Shown here: one piece after another, positions 32,031-42,355 of the stretch
Layout: the number at the start of each line of letters is the position of its first letter
How positions within the stretch are numbered: the stretch's first letter is position 1
DNA from: Symsagittifera roscoffensis
Taxonomy: Eukaryota; Xenacoelomorpha; Acoela; Convolutidae
NCBI RefSeq assembly: GCF_963678635.1
Contig: NC_087063.1
Span: 72,253,617 to 72,317,616, forward strand
Length of the DNA: 64,000 bases
Direction of reading: 5' to 3'
Notes under the pieces: model-generated
Told to the model about the DNA's origin: nothing
What the model saw: only the letters and a program-made list of their open reading frames with translations
Database searches by the model: none
Made by a program: the position numbers and the translations under genes

Positions 32031-32354
32031 TAGCTTTGGAGAAGGTAGAATATAACCGACTGTACTTGATAAGATAGATACCCAAACTGTTCTTTCTTCA
32101 CTTGTTGTTGATAACATCATTCGAACAGTTGCACATACTAGCATCAAAACCATAACAAAAAACAGCCACAAAAAAATTAAAAGAGATCTATTACATGTAC
32201 GTCCAAACAATTTCCATGATTTTTGTTCATGATTTTTTTCATCAAAAACAACATTTCCTGAATTTACGGGCTTGTCACATTGATCGATTAGCTTAACTCT
32301 AAAAACAAAAAGTTGACAATGAAATTTAATTAAAGTTTGAAAATGGTAGTACAT
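32028..32354 (-). CDS. Small membrane protein of Polinton 2, copy 2
   Basis: ATG 32354 opens a 108-codon ORF: a polar N-terminal half (KSWKLFGRTCNRS), then one strong membrane segment (LLIFLWLFFVMVLMLVCATV), then a polar end that overlaps the ATPase start. The likely original end is near the ATPase ATG. It lies between the exonuclease-like gene and the ATPase on the same strand. Family unknown; a single-pass protein in this position could be a virion or holin-like component, which is speculation. Copy 1 at 25790-26060 is broken. Confidence 0.5.
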   Translation of the reverse strand: MYYHFQTLIKFHCQLFVFRVKLIDQCDKPVNSGNVVFDEKNHEQKSWKLFGRTCNRSLLIFLWLFFVMVLMLVCATVRMMLSTTSEERTVWVSILSSTVGYILPSPKL

Positions 32355-32369
32355 TGAGATTAATATAAT

Positions 32370-32841
32370 TTACAATTTGTTAAAAAAGCATCGAGTCCTT
32401 GCTCCATATGCAAATGCTTTCGACTCTGCACAGTGAAAAAATTTTGCATGACGAAATGGATAGTTGCTACACCTCCAATCATATTCTTCATCTTTGAATA
32501 TCAAAAAATGAATTTTAGGGCAAGCGTAGTCATCCAAATTAATAATTTTTGTTTCCAAAAATTCTAACAGAATCTTACATTTTTCATAACCTTTTGCAAA
32601 AAATTCCGTTTTCTGTGGCGTCTAGATTTTTCAATATTTTTTCAAGTTCAGTATAATTTTTGTAACCACTGCTCCAATTGATTCCATGAAGATGCTGAGC
32701 ATACCAAAAAGATTGGGATGTTGGTTTGAAATTTTTGGGAGGAAGAAAGAAAAATCCTACAGTTTTTCCATCCTTATAAACTCCTAATTATTTCACTATA
32801 ATGTTTTCAATACATTCAATATCCAAAACAACTAGACTCAT
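32370..32841 (-). pseudogene. Exonuclease-like (RNase H-fold, DEDD-type) small gene, Polinton 2 copy 2
   Basis: ATG 32841 opens MSLVVLDIECIENIIVK, then a TAA, then LGVYKDGKTVGFFFLPPK, LHGINWSSGYKNY and, after a one-base shift in a T-run near 32600, FFAKGYEKCKILLEFLE, INLDDYACPKIHFLI and HCAESKAFAYG. A hydrophobic strand ending in D-I-E at the N-terminus, a later Asp-Asp pair and a C-terminal His are the layout of DEDD 3'-5' exonucleases, but the match is by pattern only. At about 155 codons it is a compact, single-domain protein. Dead here through one stop and one frameshift. Confidence 0.5.
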
Positions 32842-32949
32842 TCTGTTAACTGTTTTCTCTGGATTTTTTTGGTTAAATCGATTAACCATCGAACAATGCA
32901 TATACTGATGAAGCAAATATTTTAACAAATAAACAGAAAAATAATCCAG

Positions 32950-34260
32950 TCACGTGACCAAGAAAGCATGAACTGCGGAGACTAGGTGAAACATAACAAT
33001 ACATAGGTCCTTTTTCGTAGTAGATTTCACAGATCCAGCAGAGTCATGTAGAATTGCATGTAGTCTAAAAATTTTGGACTTTGCAAAAAAGTAATCCATA
33101 CAGGATTTTCCGTATCCAGTTAGTCCTCCAAATTGAAATTTTTGGTCCATTTCTTTTAAATTTATGTCCGGGTCCAAAACAAAACAGGTACAAAAATATA
33201 AATTTTTTCTTTTTGTATTTGATGAGAAATCTTGCTTAATAATCTCAAAAACTCTTAGAAATTCATTCAATTTCTGTACGTTCATTTTCTGACAGTGCAT
33301 TCGTCAATAATGATGCAAGATTTTTTGAAGGTCTCTGCATAATAGTAATGAAGGAAGCATATTGAGTAATTTATCATATTCTTCTCATTGTAGTTGTAAA
33401 GATTTATTAATTTTCCATTGATATCCATTTCTACGATATTCAACAAGATCTATTGTTTTGGTATCGGATCTGTATCTTTTGTGAATTTTTCTTCTACCAT
33501 TTTGCAGAATCCACTCAAAATGAGATATTTGTGAGTCTACATCCAAAATCTGCAAGTTTGGTAAATTTTGTGATTCTATAATCGTTAGTGAAATTTTTTG
33601 AGGCTTTTCTTTAAGAGCAATATTTATTGTGAAGTTTTAAGATTAAATTTCTTGAAAAACCATTATTCCAACTCATACTGTTCGACACCAATACTAAATG
33701 AAAAATTATCTGGAGGATAAATAGTTAAATTACAAGACAAAAAACATAAATAACATATTCTATTGTACAATGCAGTTCTCAACAAACATAAAGTCTCCCA
33801 TAATTTGGGACAGTTCTTTGAATTCGTTCAAAGTATAGTTGACATAGGCAACTTGTTTTATTGCTTCATTCTATTTTGCGATGAACAATCAAATCTGAAT
33901 GTACGGATGTTTGTTAGGTTTGGGAGGAGTTCCAATATAGGAGCGAGTCCAAGGTTTTCAGCATCGTGAATAACAGTATTTCTAATTGCCGAGATTGCTT
34001 TTCCTTCTTTTTCACCAAGATAGACTTGCTGTCTTTTTTCGAATTGTCCCAACTCATTTTTCTTGAATAGTTGAAAGCAGGGTTCAAAATAAATTTTCTC
34101 CCTGTAGGATTTTTGGGACCAAGCAAATCTCCCAATTCTTGTTTGATTTTTGAGAATTCAAAACAATTGGGCTAGTGTCTTCTCTTGAGTACATTTTTCA
34201 ATTGGAGAACAGTTTGATCAGATGAAGAGAACTGAGAGAAATGAATTTGAGGTTAAATGA
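32950..34260 (-). pseudogene. Degenerate coding region of Polinton 2, unrecognised
   Basis: Several minus-strand frames with coding character lie in a row. They include MGQFEKRQQVYLGEKEGKAI (34052), LQILDVDSQISHFEWILQNG (near 33540), SCIIIDECTVRK (near 33310), and the ORF 32950-33300 with KFQFGGLTGYGKSCMDYFFA. GLTGYGKS fits the Walker A pattern GxxxxGK[ST] and IIIDE resembles a Walker B, though in the reverse of the usual order. Probably one or two genes broken by frameshifts. This part is absent from copy 1 by deletion. Confidence 0.35.
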
Positions 34261-34375
34261 AATTGGAAGTAAACAATATGAGTCATTCACTTACCCATAA
34301 AAGGAAATCGAACTATAATTGGAATTTTTGAGCGAAATTTCCAAAAATATGGAATTGTGTAGGTGTTAGTGTTCC

Positions 34376-34382
34376 TATATAA
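34376..34382 (+). promoter_or_regulatory. Probable TATA box
   Basis: TATATAA in CCTATATAAATCC, about 30 bases before a CTCAGC initiator-like site and 40 before the ATG at 34416. It precedes the exon-like ORF 34416-34571. Confidence 0.5.
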
Positions 34383-34415
34383 ATCCACAATTCTCAGCAA
34401 AAATCATTGTTCCAG

Positions 34416-34571
34416 ATGGCTGCAGCTATGTGTCAAGCTCTTCCCAGCTTTTATTCAGATTTTTGTCAAAAATCGCTATTCATGTCCGTTTCCAGTGATT
34501 TTTACGAAAAATATATAGTAACCAATAATTTTGTGTCTCTACCCACAATTCTTACTGTTCTTTGGAAATTT
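34416..34571 (+). CDS. First-exon-like ORF, unknown cargo gene of Polinton 2
   Basis: The ATG follows GTTCCAG (possible splice acceptor) and the frame reads MAAAMCQALPSFYSDFCQKS to TVLWKF, ending at a strong donor, TTT|GTAAGT. A downstream acceptor TACAAATACAG at about 34685 would lead into a short second exon, but the frame then closes within ten codons, so the gene model is incomplete. It is the only plus-strand ORF in the minus-strand block and has its own TATA box. No family is recognised. Confidence 0.3.
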
Positions 34572-34859
34572 GTAAGTTCCATATACTTTTGATTGGTTCA
34601 TCTTTCGATCAAATTTTACAACAATTGGGTAGTTTTCTTTTCACACACCAAATTATCTATTGTCTTTACACTCTGTACAAATACAGATTTTATTCGAATG
34701 CTATTTCATCAACTAGCGAAATTTTCAATCAACTTGACCACGCTGTTCATCACATTTCGAAATAGAAAGGAGCAAAAAAAATGCCAAGTGTTGCAAAGAG
34801 AAGACTGTTACGCAAAAAATTCTAACGTCTTTTTTTATGTTCCAACCAGAAACTAGCTT

Positions 34860-35170
34860 CCACACAAACTATTGGTTCAGCTTTTCTAGAAAGAGTTCGT
34901 TAAGTACAAAAGTCAAAATATGAACATGATTTCCTAAAAATAACTGACTGTTTTACTGATGGTTATGGATTTGTAAATAGTGATCATGTCATATTTTCAA
35001 TTAAAAACTTTTGATAATCCATCTTTTTTCTCTCATATGCTTACGAAATTACCAAAAAACACAGAAAAAATACACCGTTGTCAAAAATTTTGCAAAAAAT
35101 TTTTCAAACATGTAAGAAAGATGTAACATTTCTTTTAATTTTCAAAAAGTTGCAAGAAATGTTTCGATTG
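34860..35170. other. AT-rich stretch
   Basis: No ORF, repeat or motif I can support. Confidence 0.4.
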
Positions 35171-35430
35171 TTTTTTGACTAGACGCGAAAGTGTTTCACA
35201 TTTTTTACAAGATGCGAAAAGTGTTTCAGTCTTTTCCTACAAATGCGAAAAGTATTTTACTTTTTTGAACAAATGCGAAAAATGTATCAACTTTTTCGAT
35301 CAAATGCGATAAGTGTTTCAATTTTTTTGACAAGATGCGAAAAGTGTTTTACTTTTTTCGATGAAATGCTAAATTTGTTTCACTTTTTTCGATAAAATGC
35401 GAATAGTGTTTTAATTTTTTACAATTTTTT
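35170..35430. repeat. 38-39 bp imperfect tandem repeat inside Polinton 2
   Basis: About seven units built on ATGCGAAAAGTGTTTCA followed by a T-rich spacer (CTTTTTTCGACAA). Units have diverged by substitutions and small indels. It sits in the part of Polinton 2 lost from copy 1. Confidence 0.75.
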
Positions 35431-35799
35431 TTTGCAAAATCCATTAGGTAACTTTTTACTTGTGTACAATTTTTTTAGTGTTTTTCCGAATATGTGTGCA
35501 AAAATTATTCGAATTATTCAACATATGTGCGAGTTCGGAGTACTAAATTAAGTTCTAATTGTTTTTCAATGGTTTATCCCGAACCTCTCATCTATTCTCA
35601 TAATTAAAATGAAATTGAAGAAAATAATTAATTATAGAAAACGAAGTCAATACCAAACAAACATTTAATCAATTTACAAAAACATTTAATCAAAGAGCTG
35701 TTGAGCAGCAGAAGAGTTCTGGAGGTTCTCTATTGAACGCAGAGCTGGACGAGTTTCCATTGCTAGTGGTTGTTCTGGAGGAGTGTTTTGAGGGTCATT

Positions 35800-36179
35800 G
35801 TTTAATAGAAACCCTCATCTTCTTCTATTGTGATGGGGTTTTCCGCTGATCCTGCTTCCTCCCACGGAAAGAGGAAGTCGTCGACTGGTTGAGCTACAAA
35901 TCTTGAGTCAGGAATCTCGGGGTAGTTTATTTCCACATGATCAGAAACTTCCTCCATCATTTGCATTGTTCCAAGTTGGTTCTCTCTGATGAGAACTTGC
36001 ATCATATGATGTTCTTTGAAATCCCTTTGCATCACTTCCACCATGTGCCAGACTTAGATTGGGATATCCATTCGTGCCAGAAAAACTCCAGAGACTGTTT
36101 CTCGCACTTGAATTTGTACTAGATCAGGTGAAAATTCTACAGAGTACATGAGGTTGCTGTTTTGCACTGAGAAGACCAT
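35800..36179 (-). pseudogene. Acidic protein of Polinton 2, copy 2
   Basis: Copy of 26603-27017, from ATG 36179. A TAA follows ARMDIPI as in copy 1. After it, one frame runs VWHMVEVMQRDFKEHHMMQV to IPDSRFVAQPVDDFLFPWEE and ends EEDEGFY at 35802. Without the TAA it would be about 126 residues, rich in Met, Glu and Asp towards the end. No family is recognised. It diverges from the polymerase gene across the CCAAT array. Confidence 0.5.
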
Positions 36180-36365
36180 TTTGAGCAATAAATTGAGTAA
36201 AAGAGTAAAAACAAGAAAGAACTGAGAGAGGGGGTAGCTGACGGAAGTTAAGTTGAAATTAGGGTATTCAGAGCTGAGAGAGGAGGTAGTTGACGGTAGT
36301 TAGGTTGAAAATGAAATAATTTTTGGTTAAGAGAGAAGGGTACCTTCAACTCGAATGTGTGGGTT

Positions 36366-36550
36366 TGACCAATCAGAAGTGATTTTCCTTATTTGGATTG
36401 TAGTCGTGTCCATTCAGATTTCAGCTTCCTTTTATGGCGCTCTTGGATAAAAGTCGTGTCTAATCGGAAACAAAGTTCCATTTTGGGCATTGTCGTTTCC
36501 AATCACAAATTTGTTCATTTTTGTTATAGTTGTCGTATCCAATCAGAAGA
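36366..36550. promoter_or_regulatory. Phased CCAAT-box array, copy 2
   Basis: Same layout as 27200-27390. Boxes at about 36369, 36500 and 36539 are intact; the two between are changed to CCATT and CTAAT. Confidence 0.55.
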
Positions 36551-37542
36551 CCCTTTTAAGGACTTAAATCTTCCAAATAATTAAAAATATACATAAAAAA
36601 ATTGCAAATACAAATGACTAAAAGTTATTTGCGGTTAAAGTAACAAATATTGCTGATATAAGAAAGGCAATTAATAAAAGTAACATCTCTGCATTTTTTT
36701 TCATCAAGTTAATTGAATTTTTTGTATGTAATCAATGAGAAATTGCTGATTTTTGAGTATATAGTCAAGTTCTTCAGTTTTTGTGTAAATTTGGGAGGAT
36801 AATTCAAAGTTAACGAATTTTTCAAAGTAAACCTCTGGAAATCTGATTCCAAACCGAATCAAGCAGGATTTTGAATTTTGAAAATCCTTAAAGAAATGAA
36901 GGAATAAAGAAATTTGCTGGGGAAATTTTACAAATTAGGGTCTTGGATAGGGGATAAAAAGAGTTTTGATATATATATATTATCGTACAATTTTTTGAAT
37001 AATTTCAAATTCTCGAGAGTAAACAAAATTTCTTTCCTTGTGAGGTGTAGTTCAGCGGTAAGTTTGAAACTTTGTTACGCAATTCGTGGATCAAAAGTTA
37101 ACTCTTTGATGAGTAAGTTTCTCTGGAGACCTTTATTTAGTCGTATAACTCTATTTTGGACAACATAAACATCCAAAAATTATGAAAAAAGTAAGAGTCT
37201 ACATCTATTTCATCAATAAGAAAATCAATTTAAATTTTTTCTTTTTTCTTGTAAAGTATCTCGAGGAAGCTCAAATGTTTTTTGATAGACATTTTTCAAA
37301 TAATATTAAAATTTTTTGAAAATAATAATTATTTCACTTTTAGAAAATGCTGGATTCTGTGTGGTTGATTTCCAACAAACAGTGTTACTAAAAGAATACT
37401 CATTTCTGATTGTTGATCTTCCCCAAGGAACAGCAAATAAATTTTGTTTCATTCTGATTTTCTTTATGTTAAAAGCAATCGCTCTATACTTTGTATAACT
37501 ACTTGAAATTAAATTCGATTTTTTAAAACATATTAAAGTAGG

Positions 37543-37550
37543 TATAAATA
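37543..37550 (+). promoter_or_regulatory. Probable TATA box of polymerase gene, copy 2
   Basis: TATAAATA, about 110 bases before the polymerase ATG at 37652. The equivalent in copy 1 is changed to GAATAAATA. Confidence 0.4.
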
Positions 37551-37651
37551 GTTTATTAATTTTTTTGGGACATTTTAAAACTTCTAATTTCGTAGGTACC
37601 ATGTACTTTTATTTAATTTTGCTACAAGCTAAATCTCTCGCTTTTTTTCGG

Positions 37652-40600
37652 ATGCCTTCACTCAACAGGAATGAAAAAGTGAAATGTGAGGCCTGTGACA
37701 AAAAGTACAGGAGTTCCGATGCGGCTCGACATCGAAGAGTTGCGTGCGAGGAGTTATTTTTTGTCCGGAATGTAATTATTGTACTTACAACCAGCAAGAA
37801 ATGAATTACGATGCAGCCAAGAAGCATGCCCCATCAACTTCCAAGCAATCAACGGTTTGTTCGTCTTGCGAGCAGGAGTTTCCGAGTTACTATTCTCTCC
37901 AACAGCATCGGAGAAAAGAACATATGGCGAAACAACGGAAGCCAAGTGATACGGTGGCAGACTGGAACAAGATTGTGGAGGAGGAAGGGGATGATGGAGA
38001 GAAATTCAAAGAGGAGTTGAGTGCTTGTCATTACTTCCTGGTTGACACTGAGATGGAGAATGTCTTCAATAAGATGGATTCCGCTGCAAAAATCAATATT
38101 GCTCTTGGATTTGTTCTCCGTAATGTCGAAACGGGAGAATATCGGTATTATTATGCACACGAAAACAATACTTTGTTCGAAAAATCGCATCTACTGTGTA
38201 CGAAAGCGGATTTGGTTTCAATTCAGGGAAAAGATGAAAAGTTTGATATCCTGGAGCAATGCACCCAAGAACGTCAGAACACAAAGTGGAGGTTCAATTT
38301 GATCACAAATGTCACTATTTTTGCTGCACTACTAAAAAACAACCCAATGGGATGTCCAGACTCTGTCTTGCCTGAACCTTTACTGAAAAACCTTTCAGTA
38401 AACTGTCTTTTGTCGAACAAAGATGAACAACCATTCAAAGATCATCTTTGTCTTTTCTGTGCGATAACAATGTATTTGCATGGTCATAGTAACCTCGATG
38501 CTCAGACATTTCAACTGTTTACAGAGTTTATATCAAAATCTGGATACGATCCGAAGAACATTCTCGGAGTTACCATTGACGATTCACCTCTTGTAGAGGG
38601 AATAGTTGAACTTAACATTTTTATTTACACTTTTGATATTCAGGAAAGAGAATATGTTGAAGAATTAGCCAGGCGAAGTATTGAAAAACTCCAAAAAACA
38701 GTGAAAATGCTGAGATTCAACAACCATATCATTCATGCGAAAGATATTGATTCTTTCTTCAAGTGTTTCCGATGTCCTAGCTGTGACTGTTTCTTCAACA
38801 GATCAGACAAACTGAAACAGACCTCTTATGTCTTGTAAAGATAGAGTGCGACACTTTTATCCAAAGTTTGTATATACACTTCGAGAAACGCTATTTGAAA
38901 AGTTGGAAAGTTTCAAAATCCCAGTTTCGAAAGATAACCACTATTCAACAACCTAGCCATTTTCGATTTTGAGTCGATATGTGTTCCATCAGATGAACTA
39001 AAAGCTACCCAAACAACAACTTGGATTGGAAAACACGTTCCAATTTCTGTTTAAATATCCTTGAGCCTGATAGATGAACCAATTTTTCTTTATAACAAGG
39101 ATCCGTCCTCAAAAGCTTATTATCGATTTTTTAATCAACCTCGAGATGTTGAAAGAGTAGTGAATGAGCGGATGTCAAAAATTTTCCAAGAGTTAATGAA
39201 AGATGTCGAAATCATCCAACTGAAATCTTTGAATTCGAAGATGAATGTATAGAAGCTACAGAGAAAATTGGTACGTCAATTCAGTTTCTGAGAGAGCAGA
39301 AAAATCAGCTGATTGATTTGGAGCAAAAGCTGGAGAGGTAAGTTACCACATTACCTGTATTTGGGTTTAACAGAGGAAGATATGGTCTGATTTTGATCAA
39401 GAGCTATGTGATTCCCTACTTAACCAATGATAAAGAAGCTGAACCTATGGTTATCAAAAAGGCTAACAATTTCATATCCTTCAAGTTTGGAGATAAACAG
39501 TTTCTCGATATCATGAAATTTTTGGGTGGAGCAACATCTCTAGACTCCTTTCTTAAAGCTTACAAAGCCAGTGAGACAAAAGGGTTTTTCCCTTATGAGT
39601 AGTTTGACAGTCCAGACAAGCTCGAGAGTGAAGAATTATCTCCATACGAAGCCTTTTTCAGTAAACTGAGAAACAACAACCCTCTTGATAAAGATTTTAA
39701 GGATTATCAGAACGTGAAGCCAAGTGGACTTGATGAGCAGCAAGCACTAAACAAACTTCAAATCAAGTCAGTACCTGCATCTGGTTGGGATAGTTACAAA
39801 TATTTACAGGAGATTTGGCAGAAACATGGAATTACTACATTTAAAGATTCTTTGCAGTGGTACAACAACAAAGATGTTGTTCCAGCCCTTGAAGCAATGC
39901 AAAAAATGGTTCAGCTTTATCATCAGAAAACAATTGCTATGTTAAACTTGGATGTACTCTTTCAAATCTGGCAAATAGTTGTCTGCACAAATCAACCAAT
40001 GAAAAACTCTACCCTTTTTGCGAAAGTGATAGAGATTTGTGCGAGAAAATTAGAGAGGATGTGACGGGGGTGAACCATCAGTTGTGTTTACGCGAAAAGC
40101 TGTTGTGGATGAAACCTCTATCAAGGATTCATCAAATGTCTGCAAATCAATTGTTGAAATTGATGCCAGCCAGCTCTATCCCTGTTCAATGTGTCAAGAC
40201 ATGCCAACAGGATTGTACACAAGATGGGAAATTGATTCGGATATACAAAAATTCAAGGCTAGACATAACCGATCTTGCAATTTTGAGAACATGATCATGT
40301 CTTACTACCAAGAAACCAGACCAGAATGCAGAATTGAGAGCTTCCACACCTCTGGAAATCAAACGAAAACTGACTGTTTCAGTGTTGATTGATATTGCAA
40401 TCACTGCAAAACAGTGTTTGAAGCAATGGGATGCTATTACCATTTTTGTCCTTGCCAGGAGACTCGTCCCTTGCTTAGCGATGAAGATATTGAGAAAGGA
40501 AACAAACGGAGAGAGATGGATGACTTGAGACGTGAGTATATTCGCAAAAAAGATACAAAATCGAAGAGATGTGGGAGTGTGAGTGGTGACAAAACTTCAA

Positions 40601-41862
40601 AACGAACGAAAAAGTAAAGAATTATATCCAAGTTTCCCTAGAAAAGACTTTTCTCCACTGATTCTTTATTGGAAAAAATAAGAGATGGATCTCTTTATGG
40701 CTATATTCAGTGTGATTTAGTTGTTCCAGACGAATTGAAAGCAAAATTTTCTAACTTTCCTCCAATTTTTGAAAACAAGTTGAAACTAATGACATTGGGG
40801 AATATGCAAAATTAAGCCATTGAAAATGATCTTCCTAAGCATCCCCAGCGAGTGCTAATATCTAGTTTCAAACTAGAAAATGGTTCCATCATTACTCCTC
40901 TTTTCAATTTCTACATAGAACTCGGCTTACAGTGTACAAAAGTTTACCGCTTTGTACAATATCTCCCTTGAAAATGCTTCAACAAACTTGTTCAGTCGAT
41001 TGTTGATGGTAGAACGAAGGGAGATGAGAACCATTTATCCGGTGTTGTTGCAGAGACTATGAAGCTTAGGTAATTCATCCTACGGTTACCAGATAATGGA
41101 CAATCGAGACATACGATCACCAAGTATTTGAATGTTGAGAATACACACAAAGCATTTAATGAACCACTCTTCAAACGATTGAGCACCGTTCAAAGACTTG
41201 TACGAGATTGAGTTACTAAAGTCAACAATTGAGCACAAAGAACCCATAATAGTCGGATTTTTCATTCTGCAGTATGCAAAGCTGAGAATGCTTGAGCCTC
41301 ACTACAGTTTTTTCGACAAATTTTGTGACGTAAATAAGTTCGAGGAACTAGAAATGTACACGGACTCGCTGTTTTTAGCTCTTGCTGAGAAAAATTTGTA
41401 TGATTGTATCCGTCCGGAGAAAAAAGGTGACTGGGAAAAATTGGGAGAAAAATATTGGGATTCATTCAGAGCAGATTCAAAATCAAATTTTTTCCACAAC
41501 TTGTTGTAGCGTTCACAAGAAGTACGATAAACGAGAGCCTGGTCTGTTCGAAGAAGATCTTAAGTGTACGTAGATGTTTATACAGCAAGACTTATTGTTG
41601 CTCTGACAACAAATCAGACAAGATGAAGTTTAGCAGCAAAGGGTTGAATAAAAGAATTCTAGAGGAATCCGGTGATGGTCCTATGGAAAAATACAGGAAA
41701 TTACTCGACGAAGCAATCAACTTGACTTCAACAAACAGAGGATTTAGAACCATTAATCATATGGTTGCTACATACGAGCAAATAAAGAAGGGCTTGAGCT
41801 ACTTTTACCCTAAAAGACAAGTTCAGGACGACGGAATACACACAAAACTTTTGAACTTGTAA
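37652..41862 (+). pseudogene. Protein-primed family B DNA polymerase (pPolB), Polinton 2 copy 2
   Basis: Full-length gene, about 1,400 codons. N-terminus: zinc fingers CEACDKKYRSSDAARH and canonical CSSCEQEFPSYYSLQQH...H. The longest open stretch (about 37744-38838) holds LCLFCAITMYLHGHSN and CFRCPSCDCFFNRSDKL. Exonuclease region: VFGFNRGRYGLILIKSYVIP and FLGGATSLDSFLKAY. Palm: motif A DASQLYP (40162-40182), motif B NSSYGY (41072-41089), motif C YTDS (41357-41368) where DTDS is expected. It ends SYFYPKRQVQDDGIH...KLLNL. Many frameshifts and stops; the lost motif C Asp alone would abolish activity. It replicates the element in live Polintons. Confidence 0.93.
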
Positions 41863-42082
41863 ATAACTGATAGTGTAAAAGCATTCAATTCAATATTGAT
41901 TAACTAACTGTAAATTTGTGGTAAAATGATTATACGAAGCAGTGATTTATGTACTTCAGCTTTTGAATATAACTTTTTTTTCAAAAAACATGATTTTTTT
42001 CTCGAAGTTTCTTTAGATTTCAGTAAAGCTTTAGATAGTTTTCTCGTTGAATCAAACCTGTAAAACAATAATGGAAACATCT
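41863..42082. other. Short subterminal region right of polymerase
   Basis: AT-rich, non-coding, between the polymerase stop and the right terminal repeat. Confidence 0.5.
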
Positions 42083-42349
42083 AAACCGATGAAGATAGCT
42101 AAGAAACGCAAGTATCGGCAAAATCGAACTCAAAAAATTGGGGCGCCAAAAATTTTTCTGAAACTTAGCATCTTACCATCTGAAACCTACTATCTTAGTA
42201 CACTGGGAAACCTATTCACTATCTTAAAAAATTGGGAAATCTTTAGCCTATGTTAATACATAGGGTGCTGAACGGATACTCTATAGCCTATCTTAATACA
42301 TGGGGGTCACCACCCATTCCCCCCCTGATCGCCTCACTCATCTACTACT
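42083..42349 (-). repeat. Right terminal inverted repeat of Polinton 2
   Basis: Reverse complement of 18879-19145, ending CCCCCTGATCGCC...TCTACTACT. Confidence 0.9.
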
Positions 42350-42355
42350 TCTCTC
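42350..42355. repeat. Target site duplication, right (TCTCTC)
   Basis: Identical to 18873-18878 and directly adjacent to the terminal TACT. Confidence 0.9.

Larger units (their letters stand above)
24155..40970. repeat. Internal tandem duplication in Polinton 2
   Basis: 24155-30519 (integrase 5' part through polymerase palm) is repeated as 30520-40970. The junction at about 30497-30520 joins polymerase sequence to TTGACTAGCTAACTTGTCTAC of the integrase, with about 20 bp of filler. Copy 1 lacks what lies at 32787-35650 and about 38960-40125 of copy 2. Both are deletions in copy 1, because copy 2 holds the missing 5' end of the exonuclease-like gene and the missing polymerase domain. Confidence 0.88.
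18879..42349. mobile_element. Polinton/Maverick 2, complete ends, 23.5 kb
   Basis: Begins AGTAGTAGA and ends TCTACTACT, has terminal inverted repeats of about 265 bp, and is flanked by a perfect TCTCTC duplication. Gene order from the left on the minus strand is protease, small Cys-rich ORF, major capsid, pX-like, second capsid-type, integrase, unknown, ATPase, membrane protein, exonuclease-like and acidic protein; the family B polymerase is on the plus strand at the right. An internal tandem duplication (24155-30519 and 30520-40970) inflates its length. It is inserted into Polinton 1, so it is the younger insertion. Confidence 0.95.

Noticed and set aside
39338-39373. A 36-bp intron GTAAGT...AACAG in the polymerase gene
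   Set aside because: The stretch itself encodes TLPVFGFN, part of the polymerase exonuclease region, in frame with what follows; the GTAAGT is a TAA lesion, not a donor.
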